Part shown: positions 36,001 to 47,525 of the stretch, piece after piece | How positions within the stretch are numbered: position 1 is the first letter of the stretch | Layout: the number at the start of each line of letters is the position of its first letter | Assembly: GCA_009869945.1 (NCBI GenBank) | Contig: WIXG01000093.1 | Location: forward strand, 62,001-126,000 | Reading direction: 5' to 3' | DNA length: 64,000 nt | Source of the DNA: Mesaphorura yosii | Lineage: Eukaryota; Arthropoda; Collembola; Poduromorpha; Tullbergiidae | Notes under the pieces: generated by a model | Told to the model about the DNA's origin: nothing | The model's input: only the letters and a program-made list of their open reading frames with translations | Database searches by the model: none | Program-made: the position numbers and the translations under genes

Positions 36001-37274
36001 TGATGTCAGGTTATGAAGAAAGAGGGCTCGAAGTATGATGTTCGCTACTTTGGAGGAGATTACGAGCGTGCAATTATCGACGCGAAGAATATTATGCCAA
36101 TCGATACGCCGCTATCACAACTCAAGATTCGAAAGAATGCAACATGGAACGAAGCTTTTGATGAATTGCAGAAGTTCCAGGAAATTGCTCGCAATCCTGA
36201 CAGTGTTAACTCTTTGCCCGCCTCAAAGGGAAAGTCCACTCCAGCAAAATCTACATCCAAATGTAAGAAGTCAACAAAATTCATCAAACCAAAGTGTCCG
36301 TGCAAAATAAAATTGTTTTTAAATTATAGCCGCGGTGAAACGTCCGGCCACGGAGCCTGCAAAGGTGTCTACTTCAAAGAAGTCCAAGGCGGACTCAGCA
36401 AACGCGACTCCGGCTAGACCATCGAAGGCTTCAACCTCAAACGGAGTGTCTGACGTGAGGAAGAAAATCATTCGAAACAGTGCTCCTCCAAAGCCGTCAG
36501 TGGCAAGACGCGAAAACAGCTCCCCAGCAAGCTCCACAGCTTCGCCATTGGTAATTATTTACCGCAAATTACAAAGCCTGTGTTTAATGTCAATTATGCC
36601 AAATACTTTTCAGGTCGCAACTAAGCGTGCTGACAGCACTGGTTCTGGCGACAAATTTTTGGTTCCCGAAACCATTGAAGAAATCCAAAGCACCATCGAC
36701 TCGTTCTTCAAGTCCTCTCGAGATGGAACTTCAAACATTGACGTCAATTATTCTGATGATGAGGATGACAAGGTTTGTTCACAATTCGTACCATGCAAAT
36801 GAATTTATGAAAATACTGAAATGGAACTTATTTTCAATGACAGATTTCAGTCGACAAAGTTTCAGAAGATGCGGTTTCATCATCGGTGAATGAATCGGGT
36901 TCAACCAGGAGTGCTTACGTCCAGACGAACACCGAATTTATTATTCCAAAGGAATCAAAGAATAAAATTCAGAATTTCATTTTGGCCGTTAAAGACGCTT
37001 ATCACCAGGAGATATCTGCAAACAAGAAGAAACAATGGGTATTGTATTATTTGACTCTGTTCGTAAAATAGGAAAGGCATTTAGTTTACTGTATCACTTT
37101 GCTTATCTGCAGTGTTACAATTGTGAGAGAGAAGCTATTTATCACTGCTGCTGGAACACTGCTTACTGTTCAACTGATTGCCAGCAGGCGCATTGGACCA
37201 AGGAACACAAGAAGCAGTGCAGACGTAAGAAAGTTACAAGTTTTGTAGCCGTTGTTCCGCTTTTGCCTTTGTAG
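33004..37274 (+). CDS. ZMYND11: ZMYND11-like chromatin reader (PHD - bromodomain - PWWP - MYND)
   Basis: In vertebrates ZMYND11 (BS69) reads H3K36 methylation on transcribed genes and acts as a co-repressor. Fourteen coding exons (33004-33240, 34371-34530, 34645-34746, 34837-34902, 34990-35084, 35154-35249, 35356-35498, 35577-35712, 35789-35923, 36010-36262, 36330-36550, 36614-36772, 36844-37038, 37113-37274) join in frame to about 719 residues. Visible: a winged-helix-like region (IQQLWDCF...[13 protein letters not shown]), PHD finger 173-220 ([13 protein letters not shown], then CxxC/H spacing), bromodomain about 225-345, a CxxC zinc motif, PWWP from about 374 (GYPFWPAKV), a Lys/Ser-rich linker, and a C-terminal MYND finger 667-703 ([19 protein letters not shown]). 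The first 79 residues have no counterpart in the human protein that I can recall. The end is uncertain: a GTAAGA donor at about 37224 in the last exon could splice to a further exon near 37914. Confidence 0.93.
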
Positions 37275-40008
37275 CTTTACCTACAATTGGATGTAGGACA
37301 ATTTGACAACCCGCAATCAGCTCTTCTATACTGCTAACGTTGTACTAATTATGATTTGAACTTCTGCTTGAATTTTTCGTCAGTGAATTTGCAGTTTGTT
37401 TGCAGTTGCTCTTTTGAATGTTCAGTATTTCTAGTAGTTCTTTTTCTAATCTCACCTGCTGCTACCGACTCCTATAGTAACAAAAATTCCATAGCTTCTG
37501 TCGTGTGCGCCGAAGCTGTTCCGATTGCCAAGCACGTTCAATGGTCCCTCATATTTGCTTAAACCGTGATTAGTCTAATTTCCATTCTCTTACTCTTTCC
37601 CTTCAATGCTGCTAAATTACGTTCTCACTCAGATCGACGATAATGTTACCGAGTAATTGTGTAAGTATTCAGTATTTGTTCTATCAGTCGAAACTGGTGC
37701 ATCATGTATTAATAACGTTTATACTTTCAAAGCTAAATTCTAGTCTAAATGATCTATTCTTTCCTTTCCACTCAATTTAAACAGGAAACAAGCAGGCTGA
37801 CAATTCTCACAATGAAAACGTAATACCCCAAATGGCATAGACTAATTAGGCGCTCAGATGCTCGGTAAGATTGCTTTGGACTAAACTAAGTTTTCTTTGG
37901 TCCGGATCATTTAAGGTGTACGTCAACAACAACCTCAGGCGGCAACCACCCCCACGTCCTCCACAAGCACAACAAATGCGTGAGCGATGAAAACAGCAGT
38001 CATTTGTGCAGTTCGTACACATTTACAGATTACAGAGGATAAGTGCAAGATTTTTGAGAAGAGAATCTTATGTAAATATCACCTCAGTACGAGAATATTT
38101 AAGAAAGAGCATGCACACAAGATAAATTCATGGATCAACTATTCCGGAGAAGACTATGAAATGTCGTTTACACAACACAGATTTTGTTCGTAACATTTAA
38201 AGATTACAAAGCCCTACCTATAATTTCATTTTGTATGTTTGTTGTAGTAGTAAGCATTTATATTTCTAACTTTAATATATGAGTTCTCGAATACGAACAT
38301 GTGTGTTACTTTGAATTGTTTCAAATTCAGATTCAGTTATTCAAATTCAGTTCAAACAAAGTTAGCTACTATTTGTTCTCCTCGGCGCAGTGTTGTGCTG
38401 ACGGGCTAGCTAAAATATTTGCGTTATTTAAATGGTCGGATTTCTCAAGAGCAATGATTATGAAATTGGAGTTCTGGTAAGTTGGTAAGTTCCAATGTAC
38501 TGCTGTATTTAATTTAATTCACTTTGCATTTTCAATATGTCAAAATAAGTTCAGATGAAATAAACGATGTTGAAAAAGATTTCGGGGGGTTGAAAAGTGA
38601 ACATTTCCTGATTTAACGTGAGTTGGAATAATCACGTGCCTGGCCAAGACCGGTTAAAGTTGTTTGCCAGAAATTATCGAGCACGTGCTGAATTAATTTT
38701 TCGTGAGGACAAACGGGCGTACCTAAAATAAGTTTCACGGAGTAAAGCATCCAAACATAATTTTAGTCTACAGAATTTATGAATCTTGAATCACAAAAGG
38801 CACGCGAGGAGTGAAAATGTTACCATTTCGCATTTCATTCATAAAGCGGCTATGCTAATTATTCCATGCGTTCTTTACTAACTGTCCCGAAAAACAAGTG
38901 AAAAACACACCAAATTAGCATTCAGGCACTCATGCATTATTCAAACCGTGCTGCTGGTGTCAGCAGTCGTCGGGCAAAGTCATGCCTTAATAGCCTAATG
39001 ACGGCACGACGACAAGGTGACTTTACCAGCTACCAAGCATAGATGCTAATGAAACAATGAGGCATGATTCCGATGAGTACAGAAAGCAAATGACGTATTT
39101 GTAATTTATCGTAATCAACCGGAAAGATTACAGGTTAATTGCAGCTTTCAACCTGCATTGTAAACAGCCTGCGTCTTATTAGTCACGGACACATGACGAT
39201 GACGTTGGTTGACTCATGTGTCATGTTAACTTCAAGACTGAGATTGCGACTGTCGTCTACCACCACGACCAATTTGCTCCAGTTTATGTTAAAATAGAGT
39301 CGCGTCTCGTCTCATCGAGAGTCTTAATGCTGAATGGTCATGGTTATGTTATGCTGTGTCGAAAGTCGACGAAAAATATTTATTAGCAAATTAGCATTGC
39401 GTGCCGTGCATTGACCAAGGACAGTGCCAAAATATCATGCTAAAAATACACCTTGGGGTATGTGTACTAATTTCGCACAATGCAATGGTGACATAATGGG
39501 CAAGCCAATGTCAATGGCAATGGCAACGCAATGCTGGTGTGAAAACTGCGAATGCATCATTATTCCTGGAACCTGCACGTAACGCCGTGCTATGAATTGA
39601 ATATCGTATGATGAAGAACGTGACTTTTATTGATGTTCCCAGAACATAATTGAACTGAATTCATTACGGCAAGGTATGACAATGACGATTAGCCTCCTAG
39701 ACCAGCAGTGGGTATAAAAAGAATCCTGCGCAACGTACAAATTAACCTCCCTCGACATTCATCAGTAAACAGCGTGACGCACGACTCGAAACTTGCTATT
39801 GCGTTCGACATCGACTACCGTACGGAATGCTAACCGGTTTAAAATCATACAAATTGTGAACACTTTTAGTCGAAGCACAATACTCGCACGACGCACAACG
39901 TCATTCCGCAATAGAAATCGACACTAGTCGATATTGCTCCGAATAATTGATTAAATTGCTAAATTACCAAATATCCAACCGCGATCGGAGAACCACATCG
40001 AACGGAAA
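37275..40008 (+). other. Intergenic: ZMYND11 3' region and sequence upstream of the knottin-like gene
   Basis: No convincing gene. A possible extra terminal exon of the ZMYND11 homolog begins near 37915 (after a weak TTAAG acceptor) and would add a short Gln/Thr/Ser tail ending before 37985. The short + frame at 37987-38193 has no recognisable content. The rest is AT-rich with no clear repeats. Confidence 0.4.
39713..39720 (+). promoter_or_regulatory. TATA box upstream of the knottin-like gene
   Basis: TATAAAAA lies about 290 bases before the ATG at 40009. A TCAGT initiator-like word is at 39762, somewhat far from the TATA, so the exact start site is unclear. Confidence 0.5.
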
Positions 40009-40466
40009 ATGTCCAGGCTGTTCCAATCGACTCTCAGATCACTTCTGATCGCTGGAATCTTGATTGACGTGCTCCTTGTCACCCTCTTCGTGTCTGCCAA
40101 AAGTATTCCTGAGACCGAGGTAATTCAACGTGCATATTCTTAGTTTGGTTGGGGTACCTTTTCCGTTAACTTAAGCTCTGATTTAATTTGTCCACTTTAT
40201 TTGTGCAGTCCGAACCCTCGGATTCGTCGGACTCAGACGCTGACTACAGTGGAAGCCAGCAGTCCAGTAAACTCATCGCCCCCATCAAAACCAGTAACAA
40301 ACGAACTCCAGCCGCTATCCTGTCAGCACCTTCAGTTCGACGACAGTGGAAGTGTGCCAGGAAGGGCGAGCAGTGTGGCAAAGTTGGAAATGAGTGGAAG
40401 AGTTGCTGCCGCAGTTTCACGGCTTGCGTGGGCAACGATCCGACCAAAATGGTGTGCGATCACTGA
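40009..40466 (+). CDS. Secreted cysteine-rich prepropeptide with knottin-like (ICK) six-cysteine spacing
   Basis: Exons 40009-40119 and 40209-40466 give 122 residues. A basic start is followed by a hydrophobic core (SLLIAGILIDVLLVTLF, then VSA), a likely signal peptide. Next comes an acidic Ser/Asp-rich propiece (SEPSDSSDSDADYSG) and a basic spacer ending in a dibasic RR, after which the C-terminal domain of about 38 residues holds six cysteines spaced C-x6-C-x9-CC-x5-C-x9-C. That spacing fits the inhibitor cystine knot fold, used by arthropod neuropeptides, enzyme inhibitors, antimicrobial peptides and venom peptides alike. I do not recognise the family, and nothing here shows a toxic role. 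The protein runs to a TGA two residues after the last cysteine. Poly(A) signals at 40536 and 40543 follow closely, so the gene is compact. Confidence 0.82.
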
Positions 40467-40535
40467 AACCTCGGAATAGAATTAATTCGTTGTAATTGTC
40501 TTCAAAGTTTGTTATTTTTGATACGCTCCTGAAAT

Positions 40536-40548
40536 AATAAATAATAAA
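40536..40548 (+). terminator. Tandem poly(A) signals of the knottin-like gene
   Basis: AATAAA occurs at 40536-40541 and 40543-40548, about 70 bases after the stop codon. Confidence 0.6.
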
Positions 40549-40661
40549 TCATGGGTGCAATTGCCAGTTCAGAAAATTGGAGTTTTTATTAGTCTTATTT
40601 CATCATACGAAGATCCATTCATAAATGTCAATTTGGTCTCTTTGAGTTTACGTCCACACAT

Positions 40662-42463
40662 TTATTTTAACTGCAGAGCTTCTTGACTGTTCTGGTTCTG
40701 ACTCCAGCTTTTGAGTATTCCATTTGCTTTCTGCAGTGTTTCATTCTTGCGATAAAAGCAAAATCGGATGTAGTCTTCAGCGACGTGTTTATGCTGTGGT
40801 GAGTAAAATAATGATGGTGGGATTCCCAGAAGTTTCTTCTCGCGAACCAACCATTTCACAAATTGGTAGTCTGCAGATTCGCCCATGGTCGCCTGGAAGT
40901 CCAGCTTGGCACCTTGAAAAAATATAATCTGTTGCAAAAGGCATTTGAAACTGAAAGACGTTTCTCACCCATACATCTCCAGTTGGCAATCAGAAAAATT
41001 CCCGCATCCGGGATAATCGGCTTCATTCCGCATTCAGTCACAGTTTGAATCATCACATCGCGTCTTTGCTTCAAGTCTTTTGTCATGCGATAAAATAAAG
41101 ACTCGGGCGTCCCGATGCGACAAATTTCAAGTTCGAATATTCTGGCAATAACTTCTTGGCTCAGCGTGTCAAGTGTGTACGTGCAATTTGAACTGGCGAC
41201 TTGAAGGTTCTCAATTAAATGCGGTGGTCCGTACGCCCATCCTAATCTGTAGCCTGTCAACCTACAAGGGATTCATTCAGTCATTCAGTCATTCTAATCC
41301 ACTGCACATCAGTGATGCAATTTGAGTTGTGATAGGCGATACCCGAATGTTTTTCCGACGGATCCGATTGTGATTGTTCTCATCCACATCGAGTCGAGTG
41401 ACGCGATACGCACGTGCTCGTTTCCTTCGTACACGGCCCATTCGTAGACTTCATCAGAAATCGCGAGCACGTTAAACTCAACACACAAATCTCGAATGTC
41501 CTTTTAAAGCAAAATATGGAATTGGATTGGAACGAATATTCACTGATAACGATTTAAGGTCTCGGGTGCTTCAACTTACTGTCAACTCTTCTTTCGTGAA
41601 AACTTTTCCCATTGGATTATTCGGCGTGTTTAAAACAATTGCCTTGGTTTTCTTGTTGAACAGAGACCTCAATTCATTCTTGTCGAGCCTCCATGAAGCA
41701 CAGCTCTGATCGTTCTTGTCCGTGTATCGCAATGGAATGAAGACGGCAGTTCCACCCGCGAGGTGAACAAGCGACTTGTAGCAATCGAACGCTGGCTCAA
41801 TGATGATGACCTGCCGCATAAAGTGTCGGCTTCAGATGCAAGTTACATTTGCAAATTCTTTTCTGTTGAGACTGAAAGATTGCATACTTCGTCTCCGTGA
41901 CCAACATTTGACATGATGGCGCAAAACAGTGCATTCGTCGCACCAAGTGTGACCAGGACCTCCGTGAGTGGGTTGATGCTTCTGTTTAGCAGCTTCCCAT
42001 ACAAGGCAGCGAGCACTTTAACTAGCCTCGGATGCCCCTGAGTTCGAATAAAATATTCTGGACTGGGTTCATCCTGTGCAAATGGCATAAAAGCAAGATC
42101 GAGTGTCCTTACAAAGGGGCTGGTGTACTGGTGGAGAGACGCCGTCTCCGACAAATTGCATTTTTCCAGCTCCTGTACAATGCTTTTGGTGGGCGTGAAG
42201 TCAGGAAAGCCCGAGGACAAATTGACGGGCTTGTGCTGTTTATCCAATGCAGAGAATTCTTTCCTGGCCAGTAATTCACGAGAAGCAACAATTAGCACAC
42301 CATTTAAATGCAAAGAAAGGTGCATCTCGGACCTCAGGCAGTCTTACCAGACATTTGTTTGGATTCCGTTGTACTTCGAGTCAATCTTGAACTTTTGTAT
42401 GAAGCTCAAGTCTTCCGACATTTCTCCACTGAAATTCTCCTTGTTATCGTGAATTTCGCTCAT
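40662..42463 (-). CDS. Kynurenine aminotransferase-like PLP enzyme, divergent copy
   Basis: Fold-type I aminotransferase of the KYAT1/KYAT3 (kynurenine/glutamine transaminase) family. Seven exons (42348-42463, 42113-42263, 41888-42037, 41580-41810, 41343-41500, 40969-41261, 40662-40912) give 449 residues with no targeting sequence. Seen: GFPDFTP, IIIEP, NTPNNPMGKVF, SDEVYEW, the PLP lysine in TIGSVGKTF (residue 266) and the C-terminal substrate-binding arginine in DYIRFCF. Two positions differ from the family norm: the GGYGALF-type loop is GATNALF, losing the aromatic residue near the cofactor, and EPFFDCY is EPAFDCY. These suggest altered substrate preference. It lies directly downstream of a paralog on the same strand with matching exon sizes (150, 231, 158 bases), so it arose by tandem duplication. 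Its last intron sits at a different position from that of the paralog. Confidence 0.93.
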
Positions 42464-43578
42464 ACTTTCAGCAGATTACGAACTAGACGACGGCACCAGT
42501 GAGAATGAGGACGGACCAGCTCTCATACTTGGCTGACTTGCAGGTTTATTTTGTTTTATGCAAATTCGTCTGAGGCTCAGTTCGTCAAGTCGCGGATATC
42601 TTTGCGGGTACGTCTGTTTGGCTTGGGTGGGTTTCGAAGTTTCGATTGCTTATTGCAGGGAATTGAACTTTAGTTGTCAATCTCGCGTGAAATTCTTGCA
42701 TAAAAAGGAGTCGACAGTCGACAGTCGAAGTCAAACTCGCGCTGTAAACAGTGCAAATACAACTTGCATTTGCAACCTTACACAAATATTGTCGAGTTGT
42801 TACCGGATTCTTTACTTCATTTTTCCTCAACTTGAGGTTTTTAGAGATAAATCCTCACCATGAACTACGCTGTAGTAATAAAGTCGTTGTCTAGTTGTCT
42901 TGCCTTGCATGAAGTTCGACTTTGTGCGGCATGACTGATAAGTAATTTACTATAAATAGAAATGTTTATACGCACGAGTTCCAACTACTATTTACTACAT
43001 TGACATTCTTCGGATGTGGAGGCCATCGGAGTTCGCGAGTCGATGCTCTCCATGTCGCTATGCAGTTGCAGCTTTGGTCCCATTTAGCACGGTTGGATTC
43101 AAAACGTGTCTACTTCGGCACGGAGATGACTGAATGCGATAATTGAGTCTGGACGCTCGTCTAAATTTTTCCGTGTCTTGCATTACCCCTTAATTTGACC
43201 TTGGAGATTGGATGATTCTGGGTGGCTTGATTCTCAAAATGTCCGTGGTGATTTCAAAACCCAGAGAATGAGAACAGGAAACCACACAGCAAAGCTGACC
43301 ACAAACACAATGAGTTTGTCCAGTAAGAAGCATGGTCCATAAAATTCGAGACGTGGAGCCATCTATTTGAGTATGAATTATGAATTTATTACGTCCATAC
43401 GTTTGCCGTGTTTTGAATAATAAAAATATATTCGTCATGTTTTATCATCAGCAGCGAATCATAGTCATATTCAAAATTCCACTACATTCCACCTGCGAGG
43501 ATTGTGTTTCTACCATATCGCATACGACCAAAATTAGACTTGATTGAATTTGATTGACTAGACTATAAACGACATTCA
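42464..43578. other. Intergenic between the two aminotransferase genes
   Basis: About 1.1 kb holding the promoter of the downstream copy and the 3' end of the upstream copy (TTTATT at 43385 on the + strand). A short AGTCGAC tandem lies at 42710-42730. Confidence 0.45.
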
Positions 43579-45773
43579 TTAAGAGTTTTTCCATTGTTTC
43601 AGGATTTCGTCAGCTTTCTCGAGCGTTTCTGTTTTTTTGTAAAAACAGAAACGTACATAGTCTTCACCGATGTGCTTATCGGCTTCACAGTAAAATGCTG
43701 ATGGAGGAATTCCTAGGAGCTTGTGCTTCTTTGCTAACCATTTTACGAATCGATAATCGGCGTACGGGTCGGGTTCAGCACTTAAGTCCGTTTTGTCCTC
43801 CATTGGTCGCCAGTTTGCCATCATGAAGTAACCTGAAAATGTAAAATGTGATGCTCTGCTTGAGTTTCTGCTCCTGCACAATTGATTATTGATTAATTCA
43901 CGAACCTCCTTCAGGTATTATCGGGACCAGCCCTGTCTTTTTCATTGACCGAGTCATTTTGTCACGTCTTTCTTTTAGATCAGTCACCATCTTGTAGAAA
44001 AACGAATTTGGGGTGCCCAGGCGTTTGACTTCCACTTCCAAAGCCGCACCAAGTGCTTCTTGCAGAGCTAGCGAAATCATTGCAAATGTAACTTGCGGAG
44101 CTCCTCAAGAACTCAAAATCAGCCAGATTAATCGATTCCTTACGGGTGTTGCAGGTGTACACGCAATTCTGATGTGCAACGCAGAGGTTTTTCATTAAAT
44201 GAGATGGCCCGTACGTCCATCCCAACTTCCAGCCCGTCAGGCTGAAAGAGACGAGTCAGGACGTCAGGAATGACAATAATAACGGCCCGAGAGCAAACTC
44301 AAAATAAATCAAACGAGAAAGGAGTGAAGGAGTCGTACCTGAAAGTTTTGCCTGCACTTCCAATTGTAAGCGTTCTCTCCCACAAATCATCAATTGAAGC
44401 AATTCGTACGTGCTCCTTCCCCTCATACACTAGCCATTCATAAACTTCGTCTGAAACTATGATCACATCGTGCGCTTTGCACAATTCGCCAATTTCCTGT
44501 ACAATGTTACAATGTACCCTGGTTACTTTTCATTCTTGTCATATTAAGATATTCCTGAACATCTTACGGTCAGTTCTTGTCGAGAAAACACCTTCCCCAA
44601 AGGATTGTTTGGCGTATTAATGATAATCATTTTGGTTCGAGTATTGAATAACGATGCCAGTTCGTTCATGTCCAATTTCCATGATTCAGACGTCAAATTC
44701 TCCGGATTGGTAGGTTTCAAGGCAATAAACTTTGGTATACCGCCAGCGAGTTTAACCAAAGGCTCATAACAGTCGAAAAATGGCTCAATAATAATCACCT
44801 GCGAGAATAAAGTTTGCACTCTCATAAGCAGAAATCTAATGCCTCGCTGCACATTTCATCCACGCATTGTTATTCTCACTTCATCTCCAGCTCCGACATT
44901 TGACATGATCGCACAAAAGAGAGCACCATAGGCACCTCCTGATACCAGCACCTCCGTTGTAGGATTGATTGTTCTGTTAATTAGTCTCCCATACATATTT
45001 GCCAATGCTTTTACCAGTCTTGGGTGCCCCTATAGATGGCAAGCTTATCAGAACACAGTTTCGGACGACTCATTAGCACAAAAATAAAGGAATTCTGTTG
45101 CAGCTGGAAAACTTACATAACCTCTCGTGTATTGATGGAGTAAAGGAGCATCCGTAGCTGTACAAACTTTCATAAGTTCTTTCACAACATTCTCCGCAGG
45201 CATAAAATCGGGAAATCCTTGTCCCAGATTTACTGGATTCAATTTGGCATTAAGATCGATGAATTCCACCCTAGCATTAACCATAAAGTTCAACTTGATG
45301 AAAATATGAAATACTTGCACGATTAAATGATTATTTCAGACCCTAATATCACCACAAACATACCAGACATTGCCCTCCAATCCCTTGTATTTGTCAGCCA
45401 ACTCGAATTTTGGGCTGCGACGGACGGCGGTCACCGCGTTTTGATGCGGGGAGGAGGTGGTCGACGATGAACCCGATGTCGAACTCATGATGCTTCTCAA
45501 CAACTGTACGCCGAAGGAAGGTCGTCCACAGATGACAGGATTTCTGTTGACGTCAGTGGATTGGTGAATTTGTTTTGTCGATATTACACTTGCACTTGCA
45601 GTAGAGGATATCTGACGACTATCAAAAGATATGCCCTTGTGCACCTTAATTTTCCTCCTTCCTTCCTTCCTCCCGTTATAGTAGCAAAGGTGATTTGCCA
45701 CGGTTCGAACCGGAATGTAATTATTTATAGTCCAGTCAGTCCAGCGAAGAGACGTGGTCAAGATTCTGGCCAT
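43579..45773 (-). CDS. Kynurenine--oxoglutarate transaminase (KYAT1/3 family), possible mitochondrial form
   Basis: PLP-dependent aminotransferase that converts kynurenine to kynurenic acid and also acts as a cysteine-S-conjugate beta-lyase in this family. Eight exons (45364-45773, 45117-45270, 44880-45029, 44568-44798, 44339-44496, 44144-44241, 43906-44067, 43579-43832). The first ATG at 45773 gives 538 residues; an internal ATG at 45488 gives 443, the usual family length. The extra 95 residues are rich in Arg, Ser and Thr with almost no acidic residues (start [14 protein letters not shown]; later [10 protein letters not shown]), like a mitochondrial targeting region, so two products from alternative starts are plausible. 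Family signatures are all present: [56 protein letters not shown] lysine in TIGSAGKTF, and [10 protein letters not shown]. This is the conserved member of the tandem pair. Confidence 0.93.
43624..43653. repeat. Perfect 13-bp inverted repeat with 4-nt loop inside the last aminotransferase exon
   Basis: The arms CGTTTCTGTTTTT (43624-43636) and its exact reverse complement (43641-43653) flank TTGT. It overlaps the codons for [12 protein letters not shown], so the mRNA can form a strong hairpin near its stop codon. It may be chance given the Lys/Thr/Glu codons. Confidence 0.6.
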
Positions 45774-46341
45774 AATAATATTAGTCGACTGTTCAAGAAT
45801 TCAATGAACAAGGATACAATCGCGCTGCGCTCTTGCTGCATCACATAATCCCCTGAATTAACAAAGAGATGATTTATTTATCAGTAGCAGAATTGAAATC
45901 AGAATCGAAATAACTGCCTTTTATTATCTTCAACTAGTAATTTATTGCTCATGTTTCGACAGCTTAAATAAGAATAAATACAACAAAATAATATCAATAA
46001 TTTCATGAAATCATACCAGTACGGTTTCAAAGACCCGTGCAACTATGTGATAGTTATTTCTAAAAGGATCATGTTTAGTTTATATATTTTTAACTTTAAT
46101 GAGACAGGCATAGTAGAACGACATTACGCTAATTACAAGTCAGAGATAAGATCAAGAATGACTAATGAATGCAAGTATTGTGCATTACTTTCTCTTATTA
46201 GAGAATAGAGCCGACAGCTAATAAACTTACAATTTGTCAATGCACACAATATATTGAAATGCAAGTCTATATGTACATACAAAAATAATTAAAACAGTGT
46301 CTAGGAAGGAAACAAAAAAAATTATAGAGCGGTGAGGTTTT
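45774..46341. other. Gap between aminotransferase promoter and AGPAT 3' end
   Basis: AT-rich, no coding frame recognised; should hold the upstream aminotransferase promoter and the AGPAT 3' UTR. Confidence 0.45.
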
Positions 46342-47525
46342 CTATTTGTCTTTCTCTTCGACTGACACATGATGTCCACCGTTTCTATGTCCGCTGTGCG
46401 ATTCGTTCTTCTTGTACACGAGTTGCGATATTCTTTGGTACTCAACCACCATTTTGTCCCTCGAACTTTCAATTAGTTCGTTTATCTGTGACGAATCAAC
46501 TCCTTCCGTTTCAATTGGTGGTAAAACCGAAATGATCATCTGCCCTGGAATTGAAAATTGAACAAAGCGGTAGCCGGTCAATGATTGCAATATATTCAGC
46601 CACCGTAATTACTAACCACTGTTGAAGTATTGCTTCTCATCGTCGATAAATGTGTATGGTGAAATCAAGACAGGAACAATTGGGAGTTTATTTTGCACTG
46701 CGATGTGAAATGCACCCTTCTTAAAGGGTAAAAGGGTTGAGCCCTTATGCCGAGTTCCTTCCGGGAATATCCAAAGCTTGGTCTAAAAACACAGACTGTC
46801 GACCATCGCAGAGAGTACAATTTCAAATTTGTTTAAGAGTATTACCTTATTTTCGCGAAGCGATTCAGCTGTTGTTGATATCTGTGTCCGAGATTGTGTA
46901 CTGTTTGCACGATCGATGAAGACAGTTCCACAAAGCCAGGCGACCAGTCCGAACGGGAACACATAAAGTATTTCCTTCTTCGCAACCGGAGCACAACGCT
47001 TCACACCGGGCCAGATTTCGCACATTCCTTAGAACCATGTCGCAAGATAACCTTTAACCCGGCTTGGGGGTATGCCGAAATAGTTTCGGATTTCTTAACA
47101 CTTACCCAAAATGTCCAACACGCTTTGATGGTTGCAGATGAAGACACATGAAACGTCTCGCTCCAAATTCTCCGCTCCGTGAACTTCCCATTTGAGACCA
47201 AGCAGTTTAGATATGGGTCGAAGAAACGGAATTGTCCATCTAGAAGACCACATTGATTACACAATCACGACACGACAGAATGGGAAAAACTTCATCTTTC
47301 TTACAGTGTATTTTTGACGTTTCTTGGTCTCAGCATTGATATCGGGAGAAAGAAGGCCATCACAGTTGATACACATATCGTGTACACCACATACTTGAAC
47401 TTGTATCTAAATTTCGGTGAGTCTTCGTATAATATTGCTATGGTGAATACGATGAGGACCATCAGGAAAGTGGTGATTGTCCACTGAAGTGTGGACGATG
47501 TGTCCAAAAACCAGAAGATGGCCAT
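46342..47525 (-). CDS. 1-acyl-sn-glycerol-3-phosphate acyltransferase (LPAAT, AGPAT1/2-like)
   Basis: Transfers a fatty acyl group from acyl-CoA to lysophosphatidic acid, making phosphatidic acid at the ER membrane. Five exons (47305-47525, 47106-47239, 46846-47027, 46617-46782, 46342-46544) give 301 residues, near the family's usual 280-290. Two hydrophobic segments lie at the N-terminus. The catalytic H-x4-D is in NHQSVLD (His111, Asp116); the substrate-binding EGTR is at 187-190 in IFPEGTRHKGSTLLPFKKGA, followed by VPVLISPY. AKKEILYVFPFGLVAWLCGTVFIDR matches the family's block II. The first ATG in frame is 47525; an upstream GTG extension is not used here. The tail ends in a charged Glu/Lys/His stretch. 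All introns are GT-AG. Confidence 0.93.
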
